A program made the position numbers and the translations under genes. Shown here one piece after another: positions 25,558 to 34,294 of a stretch of DNA of 49,782 bases. The number at the start of each line of letters is the position of its first letter. Positions within the stretch are counted from its first letter, which is position 1. Source of the stretch: an uncultured Eubacteriales bacterium (GTDB lineage: Bacteria; Bacillota; Clostridia; Christensenellales; Aristaeellaceae); assembly GCA_902801165.1 (NCBI GenBank), contig CADCHI010000023.1, positions 19,179-68,960 of the forward strand, given 5' to 3'. The notes below the pieces were generated by a model that worked only from the letters and a program-made list of their open reading frames with translations, was not told the DNA's origin and did not search any database.

Positions 25558-26520
25558 ATGAGCAAACCGACGCTGTACATCGTGATCCCCTGCTACAACG
25601 AGCAGGCGGTGCTGCCGCTGACGGCGCCGATGTTCCTGGAGAAGCTGACGGCGCTGATCGACGCGGGGCGGATCGCGGAGGACAGCCGGATACTGTTCGT
25701 CAACGACGGGTCGAAGGACGACACCTGGAACATCATCAAGGAACTGGCGGCGCGGGACGCCCACTACACCGGCATCGCCCAGAGCCGCAACCGGGGACAT
25801 CAAAACGCGGTGCTGGCCGGGCTGATGGAGGCCCGGGAGAAGTGCGACGTCACCATCTCCATCGACTGCGACGGCCAGGACGACATCGACGCCATGGACG
25901 CCATGCTGGACGCCTACGCCGACGGCTGCGAGATCGTCTACGGCGTGCGCAGCAAGCGGGACACGGACACGTTCTTCAAGCGCGCCACGGCGGAGGGCTA
26001 TTACAGGCTGCTGAACCGGATGGGCGTGGAGGTCGTGTTCAACCACGCCGACTACCGTCTGGTCTCCGCCCGGGCGCTGAAGGAGTTCGCCAACTTCCGG
26101 GAGGTCAACCTGTTCCTGCGGGGCATGTTTCCGCTGGTGGGGTTCAAGTCCACGTCGGTGTACTACGAGCGCAAGGAGCGCCTGGCGGGGGAGAGCCACT
26201 ATCCGCTGTCGAAGATGCTGCTGCTGGCCTTCGACGGCATCACCAGCCTGTCCATCAAGCCCATCCGGCTGATCACCGCCTTCGGGCTGATTGTGATGGC
26301 GCTGAGCTTCATCGGGATACTGTGGGCGATCATCATGTCCATCGCGGGGCGTACGGTGTCCGGCTGGACGAGCCTGACCTGCCTGATCTGCTTCTTCGGC
26401 GGCACGACCCTCAGCGCCATCGGCGTGGTGGGGGAGTACGTGGGCAAGGCGTACATCGAGGCCAAGGCCCGGCCGCGGTACATCATCAGCGAGAGGACCG
26501 AAGAACAAGAAGAGAAATAG
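25558..26520 (+). CDS. GtrB-like polyprenyl-phosphate glycosyltransferase
   Basis: 320 residues. The N-terminal GT2 domain (about 1-215) has IVIPCYNEQ (8-16), FVNDGSKDDTW (48-58) and IDCDGQDD (near 101-108), the DPM1/GtrB arrangement. Two transmembrane helices follow at about 237-258 and 268-295, then a short basic tail. Such enzymes make undecaprenyl-phosphate-linked monosaccharides that GtrA-type proteins flip and GT-C enzymes use outside the membrane. GtrA (19253-19675) and a GT-C protein (26974-28824) are in the same locus. Donor sugar unknown, commonly UDP-glucose or UDP-GlcNAc. Confidence 0.85.
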   Translation: MSKPTLYIVIPCYNEQAVLPLTAPMFLEKLTALIDAGRIAEDSRILFVNDGSKDDTWNIIKELAARDAHYTGIAQSRNRGHQNAVLAGLMEAREKCDVTISIDCDGQDDIDAMDAMLDAYADGCEIVYGVRSKRDTDTFFKRATAEGYYRLLNRMGVEVVFNHADYRLVSARALKEFANFREVNLFLRGMFPLVGFKSTSVYYERKERLAGESHYPLSKMLLLAFDGITSLSIKPIRLITAFGLIVMALSFIGILWAIIMSIAGRTVSGWTSLTCLICFFGGTTLSAIGVVGEYVGKAYIEAKARPRYIISERTEEQEEK

Positions 26521-26610
26521 AGGAAATAAAGCGCCGCATGAGGCATGCCGGTTTTCATGGACCGTCTATTCCGAATGGAATACCCTGGCCTGAAGCAATC
26601 GACATGCCTT

Positions 26611-26880
26611 TGATTTTGAACCCGACACCCCTTGCACGCTCGAAGAAGGGAGCGCTCCCATGATACTGCAAAGAATCGGCTGGCCGGACCGCATCGAGGA
26701 CCGGGAACTGTTCTACCGAACGGACGGCACCATCGAGCTCGATCCGAAGGCCGCCGCCTTTCACCTGCACGGCAACGCCGTCCGCTTTGACACCTACTTC
26801 AACGCCTTCTCTCTGATCAAGTGGAGGAAGTACACCCTGCTGGAGGGCGTGGCGTTGACGTTGGAGCTAAAGGGCGATGT
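26611..26880 (+). repeat. Direct repeat: 5' end of the galactofuranosyltransferase gene
   Basis: This block is nearly identical to about 29044-29313. The match begins roughly 45 bases before the ATG in both copies (sharing GAAGAAGGGAGCGCTCCC). It stays almost perfect for about 200 bases of coding sequence and then fades. The two copies bracket the 616-codon membrane-protein gene. Recombination between them would delete that gene and restore a single intact galactofuranosyltransferase. Confidence 0.9.
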
Positions 26881-26944
26881 GGACGCTGTGTTGCTGTGGC
26901 ATGGGAAGATCGAGAAAGAAATACAGACGGAAGGATTGTGCTAG
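26660..26944 (+). pseudogene. Truncated N-terminal copy of GlfT2-like galactofuranosyltransferase
   Basis: 94 codons. Residues 1-73 are almost identical to the N-terminus of the intact 607-residue protein at 29093-30916, with the same ribosome site. Sequence then diverges (LWHGKIEKEIQTEG) and stops. It contains only part of the N-terminal beta-sandwich and none of the catalytic GT-A domain, so it cannot be active as a transferase. The shared upstream bases show that it arose by DNA duplication. It probably still gets transcribed and translated as a short peptide. Confidence 0.85.
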
Positions 26945-26973
26945 GGCTGGGAAACCAGGATTGAAGGAGTAAC

Positions 26974-28824
26974 ATGGAGATAGGAAAGACAAACGCGACA
27001 CTCATGAGGCGAAAGACAGATGCTGTAGCATTAGGCATTGCGCTGGGGATTGCGCTGGTGGCAGCGATGTTTATATTTTACTATACGGATATGACGGACA
27101 CGCTGGAGAATTCCGCGCTGATGTTGGAGAGTATAGTGAAGGGGGAATTCAGCCAGTTCTATACATACTCGCTTGAACACGCGGAGGCGGTGTTTGCAGC
27201 GAATTATGAGTTGCCGATCTACTTTATCTTTCTTGTTTGGAATCTGCCAGCAGCCATTGCGTATGTGAACGGGGCACCGTCTCTTGATAATCCCTGGGCG
27301 ATTTTGTGGTGTAAGGCCCTGATCCTGGTAGCATTATTGGTGTGTGCTTGGCTCATCTATAAAATATACCAGACAGTGTGCGAAGAGGAGGATTCCACAC
27401 CGGTGTGCCGATGGGTTATCCTTGGGGCCTTGCTGAGTTCGCCAACTGTGTTTTTGTCTGCTTTTATGGCCTGCCAGTATGACTGCATCATGTTAGCCTT
27501 TGTGCTTGCTGGACTGTATTTCTGCGTAAAGGGATGCTTCGGGCGGTTCTTGCTCATGTTCTGCTTGGCGTTTCCACTAAAGAGCTTTTCCATTTTTATC
27601 TTTATGCCACTACTGCTGATGCGGGAAAAGCGGGTGTGGTACATCGGGCTGTGTACCGTCCTGCAGTTGATGATCACGTTGGTTCTGGGAGTGCTGTATC
27701 GCGGAGATCCGGCACACGGTTTTTTGCTGGGATCACAGAACAGGGATGCTATGAATATGATCACTGGGACGTGGGTGAGTTTAGGAGACAGCGGAATACG
27801 TCCATTCCTGGCGGGATTCATATTGGTTTGCATAGCTACGTATGTACGGCCATATGATAAGCACTTTGCGCTGTACTATCCTGCGGTGGTCATGGTGATG
27901 ACATTGGTGCTGCTGCCTATACGCAGTTACTGGATGATCCTGGCGGAGCCGTTTTTGTTATTGCTGATTCTGGATAGACGCGGTGAGATGTGGGTGAACA
28001 TGCTGCTGCACACTATCGGCTCAGTGGCTGGAGCGGTGTGGCATATGTATAATCACTGGATATACAACACCGGAGTGAACACCAAAATGCTAACAATGCT
28101 AAAGTGGGTGGAGCGGCCGGAGCACCTGATGTATGGACGGTTCAACCAAATGATCAACACATTGGGCCTATCGGATTATATGCCATTGGTGCAAACGGTG
28201 TACATTGCTTGCTTCGCGGCGCTGTTGGTGATCAATCACCCCAGGTTTCCTGAGGTGAAGTCTAAATGCCACTTTTCTGTGCGGGCCAGTCTGCGAACAC
28301 GGATTGCAGCCCTGATTGCCATGACTGCGGTGATGGTAGCAGTTGAGCTGATTCCAGGTAAGGTTCCATTTGTCAACACACTTCTGAGCAGTGGCGACTT
28401 TGCCCAGGCAGAAAGCCTGAGATTCGGGGAAGATTTGTCCATGGGGACGATAGTGGAACAGGCCTTCACGGTGGTTGAGGGCCAGGAGGCGACACAGCTG
28501 GCGCTGCAGTTTTACCTAACAGACAACGGCCGCAACAACCGGGGCCGCTTTCAGGTGAGAATCACACAGGCAGATGACAGCACAGTATTATTTGAGAGAG
28601 TGATGGGCAATTCTTCAGTGAACAAGAATGAAAACTATTTGATCAAGCTGCCAAGGATCCCGCTTGAAGCAGGTGTGGAATACCATCTAACCGTACAGGG
28701 TATTGTGACGCCCAAGAGTGGCGCTTTGTATTGCTGTCATACAGTGGAGAAATCGCAGGTGCTGCCGCCAGCCACTGTAAATGGGGAGGCGCAGGAATTT
28801 TCACTATGTTTCCAGATGCAGTAA
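26974..28824 (+). CDS. GT-C type integral membrane glycosyltransferase (probable)
   Basis: 616 residues with about ten hydrophobic helices between residues 15 and 455, then a beta-rich soluble C-terminal domain of about 145 residues. After TM1 an acidic segment (YTDMTDT, near 31-37) lies where GT-C enzymes keep their catalytic Asp. Such proteins take sugars from polyprenyl phosphate outside the membrane. With GtrA and GtrB in the locus, it is the natural third partner for side-chain addition, as GacL is in the group A Streptococcus carbohydrate locus. Its DNA is noticeably richer in A+T and uses more A/T-ending codons than its neighbours. It is flanked by the direct repeats, so it is probably a recent acquisition. 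Confidence 0.6.
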   Translation: MEIGKTNATLMRRKTDAVALGIALGIALVAAMFIFYYTDMTDTLENSALMLESIVKGEFSQFYTYSLEHAEAVFAANYELPIYFIFLVWNLPAAIAYVNGAPSLDNPWAILWCKALILVALLVCAWLIYKIYQTVCEEEDSTPVCRWVILGALLSSPTVFLSAFMACQYDCIMLAFVLAGLYFCVKGCFGRFLLMFCLAFPLKSFSIFIFMPLLLMREKRVWYIGLCTVLQLMITLVLGVLYRGDPAHGFLLGSQNRDAMNMITGTWVSLGDSGIRPFLAGFILVCIATYVRPYDKHFALYYPAVVMVMTLVLLPIRSYWMILAEPFLLLLILDRRGEMWVNMLLHTIGSVAGAVWHMYNHWIYNTGVNTKMLTMLKWVERPEHLMYGRFNQMINTLGLSDYMPLVQTVYIACFAALLVINHPRFPEVKSKCHFSVRASLRTRIAALIAMTAVMVAVELIPGKVPFVNTLLSSGDFAQAESLRFGEDLSMGTIVEQAFTVVEGQEATQLALQFYLTDNGRNNRGRFQVRITQADDSTVLFERVMGNSSVNKNENYLIKLPRIPLEAGVEYHLTVQGIVTPKSGALYCCHTVEKSQVLPPATVNGEAQEFSLCFQMQ

Positions 28825-29092
28825 GACAGAATAGATGTTTGTGTAGTCACCTCCTGTCCAAGAATGTTTGTCATGCGGTCTCGCAAAGGGTAGAAACTTG
28901 ATTCCTGATGCAAGCTGTTATTTGAACGGGATAAATAAGCAGATATCGGAGTTTTTATAGCGACACTGCCATCTCTACCAACTACGACAGATAAGACGGT
29001 ATCATCAGCCTGTCAATCAAGTCCATCTGTCCGATCATTACTTTCGAATTTGAACCAGACCCCCTTATCCGCGCGAAGAAGGGAGCGCTCCC

Positions 29093-30916
29093 ATGATACT
29101 GCAAAGAATCGGCTGGCCGGACCGCATCGAGGACCGGGAACTGTTCTACCGCACGGACGGCACCATCGAGCTCGATCCGAAGGCCGCCGCCTTTCACCTG
29201 CACGGCAACGCCGTCCGCTTTGACACCTACTTCAACGCCTTCTCCCTGATCAAGTGGAGGAAGTACACCCTGCTGGAGGGCGTGGCGCTGACGCTGGAAC
29301 TGAAGGGCGACGCGGAGGTCGCGCTGCTGCGCCACGACCTGCGGGGCGAGCTGGAAGCCCGGCCCGCCAGGCTGGAGCAGCCGGAGTTTGACGCGGTCGA
29401 GACCGTCGTGCGCACGGAGCGCTTCCACTTCGACGACTTCACGCCGGTGACGCTGGACTATCCGGACATCGACGGCGCGACGGGACTGAGCTTCTCCGTT
29501 CGCCCGCTGTCCGGCGGCGCGGCCTTCCGCAGGGCGGCCTATCGCACGCCGGTGGACGCGCCCGAGCCGGCGCCCGCCAAGCTGGCGCTGGCCATCTGCA
29601 CCTACAAGCGGGAGGGCTATGTCGGCGCGAGCATGGACGCCCTGCGCAAGGGCGTGTTCAATGACCCGGATTCGCCGATCCGGGAGCATCTGCGGGTCTA
29701 CATCGCCGACAACGGCCAGTCGCTGGACGCCAGGCAGTTCGCCGACCTGCCGGTGAGCGTCTATCCCAACAAGAACAGCGGCGGCTCCGGCGGATTCAGC
29801 CGCGCGGCCATCGAGGCCATGCACGACGACCGCTTTCCCGCGACCCACGTCGTCCTGATGGACGACGACATCTCCTTCAACGTCTGGGCGCTGGAGCGCA
29901 ACCACAGCTTCGTCAGCCTCATCCGCCCGGAATACGCCCTGAGCCTGCTGGGCGGCACCATGCTGAACGCGGACAAGCGGCACCTGCTGTATGCCGCGGG
30001 GGAGCGCTTCACCCTCCACGGCATCAAGAACGACAAGGAGGAGTGGGACCTGCGGGACATCCGGTACGTGCTGCTGGAGGAGACGGATATCCCCGTGGAC
30101 TACTTTGGCTGGTGGTACTGCTGCATCCCCGTGCCGCTGTTGAAGCGGAAGCAGTTCTCCATGCCCTTCTTCGTGCAGTTTGACGACGTGGAATTCAGCC
30201 TGCGCTGCCCGGAGTCGGAGAAGATCTGCCTGAACGGCGTCTGCTGCTGGCACGATCCCCTGGAGCACAAGGAGAACGACACGCGCTATTACTACAACTA
30301 CCGCAACCTCACCATCATGGGCCTGCTGTACTACCCGGAGTTCGATGGCGGCCACCTGAAGCGCATGCTCAAAGAGGACATCATGCACATGCTGTTCTGC
30401 TATGAATACAGGCGGACACACCTGGCCCTGCGGGGCATCGAGGACTTCCTGAAGGGCGTCGACTGGTTGGCCGGCCAGGACCCCGCCGCGCTGCACAGGG
30501 AGATGCTGGCCGCGGCGGACCCGATCCTGCCGGCGGAGAAGCTCCCCGTGGCCTTCGACCCGAAGGACGTGCTGCGGAACAGCGACATCGACCAGAACCC
30601 GCTCAAGCGGCGGCTGCGCTGGCTGCTGCTGAACGGCTGGCTGTTGCCCGCCAAGCGCCGCGCGGTGGTGGTGGAGAAGTTCAGGTCTCCGATGCAGTAT
30701 TACTTCTGCGCCGGCACGGTGGTGAAGTATGACCTGGACACCCATCTCGGGCTCGTCTCGAGGCGCAGCTACCGCGACGCCCTGTCGGTGATCCGCCATC
30801 TGCGCAGGACGCTCAAGGCCGTGGACGAGCGCTTCGACCAGGCCGCCGCGGAGTTCCGCGCCCGCCACGACGAGATCACTTCCGAGGCGTTTTGGCGAAA
30901 ATACCTGGGTTTTTGA
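29093..30916 (+). CDS. GlfT2-like galactofuranosyltransferase
   Basis: 607 residues, close to the length of mycobacterial GlfT2. An N-terminal beta-sandwich (about 1-150) precedes a GT-A domain beginning LALAICTYKREG (about 165). Asp257-Asp258-Asp259 form the metal-binding DDD, Trp340-Trp341 a GWWY loop and His387 the WHDPLEHK motif. These correspond in order and spacing to the DDD, WW and His of GlfT2. A helical C-terminal region (about 430-600) completes the usual architecture. It should transfer Galf from UDP-Galf in the cytoplasm. No UDP-galactopyranose mutase gene is in the window, so the donor must come from elsewhere or differ. The 268 bases before it carry nothing I recognise apart from the repeat edge. 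Confidence 0.82.
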   Translation: MILQRIGWPDRIEDRELFYRTDGTIELDPKAAAFHLHGNAVRFDTYFNAFSLIKWRKYTLLEGVALTLELKGDAEVALLRHDLRGELEARPARLEQPEFDAVETVVRTERFHFDDFTPVTLDYPDIDGATGLSFSVRPLSGGAAFRRAAYRTPVDAPEPAPAKLALAICTYKREGYVGASMDALRKGVFNDPDSPIREHLRVYIADNGQSLDARQFADLPVSVYPNKNSGGSGGFSRAAIEAMHDDRFPATHVVLMDDDISFNVWALERNHSFVSLIRPEYALSLLGGTMLNADKRHLLYAAGERFTLHGIKNDKEEWDLRDIRYVLLEETDIPVDYFGWWYCCIPVPLLKRKQFSMPFFVQFDDVEFSLRCPESEKICLNGVCCWHDPLEHKENDTRYYYNYRNLTIMGLLYYPEFDGGHLKRMLKEDIMHMLFCYEYRRTHLALRGIEDFLKGVDWLAGQDPAALHREMLAAADPILPAEKLPVAFDPKDVLRNSDIDQNPLKRRLRWLLLNGWLLPAKRRAVVVEKFRSPMQYYFCAGTVVKYDLDTHLGLVSRRSYRDALSVIRHLRRTLKAVDERFDQAAAEFRARHDEITSEAFWRKYLGF

Positions 30917-30965
30917 CAAATTCCTTCGAAAAATAGGAAAAAGCAGTACGTTTGAATGCGATGAC

Positions 30966-30994
30966 TTGACAAAAAACGAAGAGTGGAATACAAT
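30966..30994 (+). promoter_or_regulatory. Sigma-A promoter upstream of the DUF3048 gene
   Basis: TTGACA (30966-30971) and TACAAT (30989-30994) are separated by exactly 17 bases. The promoter starts just 50 bases after the glycan locus ends and gives the next gene independent transcription with a leader of roughly 275 bases. Confidence 0.75.
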
Positions 30995-31137
30995 CTATGC
31001 TATATTCGTGGTAGACTGTGATGATCGTTGTGGTTTGACTGTGGGATGTGCATACCCTCGTCCGTTCAAGGGTGGGCGCAAGGGTAGCGCAGCGTTTCAA
31101 ATGCGCAATGAAACCACTATACCACTGTGAATCGTTG

Positions 31138-31198
31138 AGTGAGCACTCCAACATGCGCAGACAGCGCCGCTGGAGTTTTCCTTACAGCGAAACTCACT
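31138..31198 (+). promoter_or_regulatory. Structured leader element, three nested stems
   Basis: AGTGAG (31138-31143) pairs with CTCACT (31193-31198). Inside it ACTCCA (31145-31150) pairs with TGGAGT (31171-31176), and inside that GCGC (31155-31158) pairs with GCGC (31164-31167). The middle stem is followed by TTTTCCTT, giving a weak attenuator look. I do not recognise a known riboswitch class. Confidence 0.4.
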
Positions 31199-31276
31199 TA
31201 AGGGAGGTGGATGAGCCAAAGCAAACCCAAACCAAGGCCATTACAACTTTTTTCGATTCGAAAGGAGATAATATCA

Positions 31277-32239
31277 ATGAAGAAGATAATCATCATCGCC
31301 CTGGCAGTCATGCTCATGCTGACCAGCGTTGCTTCCGCGGAGGTCTCGCTGACATCCGGACGCAATATCGATCACGCGAACCATGAAGTCATCGTTCAGC
31401 TGGACAACGAGCCCGGCGCGCGCCCCCAGAAGGGCATTGGCTCCGCGGACATCGTGTATGAGGTTGAGCTGTACAATGGCGGCTATACCCGCTATACCGC
31501 TGTTTTCAACGACACCATTCCGGACATGGTCGAGGCCATTCGTTCCGCGCGAATCGTGAACGCCGACATCTATACCGACTATTTCGGCGTGTTCGTGCAC
31601 TTCGGCGGCCAGAAGTATCCGGGCAGCAACGTCTACGATCACTTCGGCATCCTGCGCGACGTGACCCGCATCGACGGCATTTCTGAGGACGGCGGCAAGA
31701 CCTTCTACCGCGACAAGAGCCGCAAGGCCCCCAACAACGTGATCTGCATCCTGCCGAACATCATGGATCGCGTGGACTGGTCCACCGTGCTGGCAAAGAG
31801 CCCCCTGCGCTTCAACGCGGAATACACCGTGCCTGAGATCGGCGAGAACGTGAACAGCTTCCGCATCGCCTATCGCGACAGCTACACCCCGTCCTATCAG
31901 TGGGACGCTGCCTCGGGCCGCTACCTGCGCTTCTATGGCGACAAGCCCTTTATCGACGGCGCGACCAACGAGCAGGTCATGGTTGACAACGTCATCGTCC
32001 AGAGCGTGGACTACAGCTGGATCTCCGGCGAGTCGGATCGTCCCAGCGTGGGCACCGTGGGCAGCAACAAGTGCGAGTACTTCATCGGCGGCAAGCACTT
32101 CAGCGGTCACTGGGAGCGCGAAGGCCTGTACGTGAACACCATCTACTACGATGACGCCGGCAACGTTGTTCAGTTCAATCCGGGCGTGACCTACATCCAG
32201 TTCCTGAAGACGGAGAAGTCTGTTGAAATAACCGGCTAA
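31277..32239 (+). CDS. Secreted DUF3048 (YerB-like) protein
   Basis: 320 residues from the ATG at 31277 behind AAAGGAGA (31261-31268); an in-frame ATG at 31211 would put a hydrophilic stretch before the signal peptide and is rejected. An N-terminal signal peptide (about 1-21, ending ASA) lacks a lipobox Cys, so secretion rather than lipidation is expected. The body matches the two-part DUF3048/YerB family: GARPQKGIGSADIVYEVE, IPDMVEAIRSAR and a C-terminal SGHWEREGLY region with VNTIYYDDAGN. The molecular function of the family is not established. The gene is monocistronic with a strong terminator at its end. Confidence 0.85.
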   Translation: MKKIIIIALAVMLMLTSVASAEVSLTSGRNIDHANHEVIVQLDNEPGARPQKGIGSADIVYEVELYNGGYTRYTAVFNDTIPDMVEAIRSARIVNADIYTDYFGVFVHFGGQKYPGSNVYDHFGILRDVTRIDGISEDGGKTFYRDKSRKAPNNVICILPNIMDRVDWSTVLAKSPLRFNAEYTVPEIGENVNSFRIAYRDSYTPSYQWDAASGRYLRFYGDKPFIDGATNEQVMVDNVIVQSVDYSWISGESDRPSVGTVGSNKCEYFIGGKHFSGHWEREGLYVNTIYYDDAGNVVQFNPGVTYIQFLKTEKSVEITG

Positions 32240-32275
32240 AAGCTGAATCGTCATTCAACTGTATATGACGAGACA

Positions 32276-32338
32276 GGGAAACACTGATGATCGTCCTGAA
32301 TACTACGTATTCCCGATGAAACAGTGTTTCCCGTTTTT
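32276..32338 (+). terminator. Rho-independent terminator of the DUF3048 gene
   Basis: GGGAAACACTG (32276-32286) pairs perfectly with CAGTGTTTCCC (32322-32332), followed by GTTTTTT. The loop itself may fold. It starts 37 bases after the stop codon at 32239. Confidence 0.9.
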
Positions 32339-32551
32339 TATGCCGCAAGTGGGGAATCGTGCAGCATGCTTCGATACTGCGCGCCGCGGTGTTGGCTGGC
32401 TTCTCTGGAGAGACCGACGTGCCGTTCCGGACCTTGCTGGAGCCGCCTTCGTCAACGTGCCGATATACTTCGCCTTGATCCTGACGGTCGTCAGCGGCGC
32501 GGACTGCCCGACCCTCAACCGGGACTGCCTCCGGGATATATAACCAAAACG

Positions 32552-32600
32552 AAAGCGTGGCGCCTGAACCTGCAATTGCTCCAGGTCGGCCCACGCTTTT
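32552..32600 (-). terminator. Probable terminator of aspartate kinase, possibly bidirectional
   Basis: AAAGCGTGG (32552-32560) pairs with CCACGCTTT (32591-32599). Read on the minus strand, the stem is followed by CGTTTTGG; on the plus strand by TTGATGG. It lies 92 bases beyond the stop of the minus-strand aspartate kinase gene. Confidence 0.65.
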
Positions 32601-32691
32601 GATGGCTCTTTACGGAAACCTTGGGAATGAAAACACCTCATCCGGCCCTGCGGGCCACTAACAGGGTCTGCCCGCGTTCAACGGCGCATGG

Positions 32692-34014
32692 CTACGCCTC
32701 TTCGTCGATGGTGTAGTAGATGGCGCGAATCGCTTCCTCGTATTTTTCCTCGGGCACGCCGATCAGCAGGTTGAGCTTGCCCGCGCCTTGATTGATGGTG
32801 TTGATGGGCAGGCCGGCCCGGGCCAGGGCGGCCAGCACCTTGGCGTTGGCGTCGCTGGATTCGGTGCCGCATTCGCCCACAACGGCGATCATGGACAGGT
32901 TTTCCGTAAGGCCCAGGTAGTCGGGGGACAGCACCCGGCGAATCTCGTCGAACAACTCCGCCTTGCAGGGGGCCAGCAGGTCGCTTCGGATCACCAGCGT
33001 CACGGTGTCGATGCCGGTCAGGCACTGTTCAAACGGGAGCTGGCGGGTTTTCAGCATGTCCAGCAGTATGGCCGTGAAGCCGGATTCGTCGCTGACCATC
33101 ACCTTCTCCACCTGGATCACCGACATGCCCTTGCGCCCGGCCACGCCGATGATGGGGTCCTTCTTCTCGCCCTTGGGCAGGCGGCGGACGATGATGGTGC
33201 CGGGAGCCTCGGGGCGGTTGGTGTTGCGGATGTTGATGGGGATGTCCAGGTCCGACACCGGCATCACCGCGTCGGTGTGCAGCACGGACGCGCCCATGTA
33301 GGACAGCGTGCGCAGCTCCCGATAGGTGACGTACTGCACCGTCTTGGCGGATTCCACGATTCGGGGGTCCGTGGCCAGCAGGCCCGAGACGTCGGTCCAG
33401 TTCTCGTACAGGTCGGCCTGTATGGCGGCGGCGGCAAGGCTGCCGGTCACGTCGGAGCCGCCCCGGGAGAGGGTGCGGATGCGGCCGTTCATGTCCGCGC
33501 CGTAGAAGCCGGCGATCACCGCGTTCTCCAGGGGCCGCAGCGCGGCGGACATCGTGCGCCGGGTCATGGGCAGGTCCAGCTTGCCGCTCGCGTCGAAGCA
33601 AACGCACCACTCCGGGTCCACGAAGGTGAAGCCCAGGTAGCTGGCCAGTATGCGGGCGGAGAGGTATTCGCCCCGGCTGGCGGCGTAGTCCGCCTGGGGG
33701 TCCCGCTTCAGGCGCTGGCGCAGAGCTTCCATCTCCTGGTCCAGCGGGAAGGCGATGCCCAGCGCTCTGATGATCTCGTGAAAGCGCTCGCGGATCTGCC
33801 GGAACGGGGCCTCAAAGCTGGCGCCGACCACCGCCGCCGCGTGGCATTTCAGCAGCAGATCGGTGATCTTCTCATCGGCGTCGAAGCGCTTGCCCGGCGC
33901 GGAGGCCACGATGAAGCGGCGGCTGGGGTCGCTGAGAATGATGTCGCGCACCTTCCTGAACTGCTGGGCGTCGCAAAGCGAGGTGCCGCCGAATTTGGCA
34001 ACGGTTATGCTCAT
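32692..34014 (-). CDS. lysC: Aspartate kinase
   Basis: 440 residues from the ATG at 34014 (a GTG at 34026 is four codons upstream). It phosphorylates aspartate, the first step to lysine, threonine, methionine and diaminopimelate. The N-terminal KFGGTSL is the classic aspartokinase signature. The FVDPEWCVCFDASGKLD region and SRGGSDVTGSLAAA belong to the amino-acid kinase fold. Two C-terminal ACT domains (about 300-440; the second includes LSMIAVVGE and INTINQGAGKLN) imply feedback control by an end-product amino acid. Length matches monofunctional clostridial enzymes. It stands alone on the minus strand, divergent from sstT. Confidence 0.92.
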   Translation of the reverse strand: MSITVAKFGGTSLCDAQQFRKVRDIILSDPSRRFIVASAPGKRFDADEKITDLLLKCHAAAVVGASFEAPFRQIRERFHEIIRALGIAFPLDQEMEALRQRLKRDPQADYAASRGEYLSARILASYLGFTFVDPEWCVCFDASGKLDLPMTRRTMSAALRPLENAVIAGFYGADMNGRIRTLSRGGSDVTGSLAAAAIQADLYENWTDVSGLLATDPRIVESAKTVQYVTYRELRTLSYMGASVLHTDAVMPVSDLDIPINIRNTNRPEAPGTIIVRRLPKGEKKDPIIGVAGRKGMSVIQVEKVMVSDESGFTAILLDMLKTRQLPFEQCLTGIDTVTLVIRSDLLAPCKAELFDEIRRVLSPDYLGLTENLSMIAVVGECGTESSDANAKVLAALARAGLPINTINQGAGKLNLLIGVPEEKYEEAIRAIYYTIDEEA

Positions 34015-34049
34015 GGTTGGAATCACTCTTTTGTTTCGATTTCCTAATC

Positions 34050-34079
34050 ATTATAACATAAGCATGGGTAGGAAGGCAA
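34050..34079 (-). promoter_or_regulatory. Promoter of aspartate kinase
   Basis: On the minus strand TTGCCT (34079-34074) and TATAAT (34055-34050) are 18 bases apart, giving a leader of only about 30 bases before the ATG at 34014. No riboswitch fits in that space. Confidence 0.6.
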
Positions 34080-34294
34080 TGACAACAGAATGGAGATAAA
34101 CCGGGGGGCGGCTAAGGCGCTTGTTAGCCGGATATCCGGGCGGCATTCCCGATGAAAACGACTCGCCTTCGGTTCCCGTGAGATTTATCGCTCATCAAAA
34201 TATTGAAAAACCCGTCTGAACCGCGTTTTCACTATAGCCATATCCTTTGTTTTGTGATATGATTAACACAAGGATAATGAAGGAAGGGTTTTTA

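Larger units (their letters stand above)
32240..32691 (+). other. Gene-free gap between convergent genes
   Basis: 452 bases between the DUF3048 gene and aspartate kinase, which converge. It holds two terminator-type hairpins (32276-32338 and 32552-32600). Short open frames in between (for example 32265-32543) resemble no protein known to me and are not called. Confidence 0.6.

Noticed and set aside
34109-34130. CGGCTAA/TTAGCCG hairpin between aspartate kinase and sstT
   Set aside because: It is a short perfect stem with no T-run, between divergent promoters. No riboswitch class is recognised, so no function is claimed.
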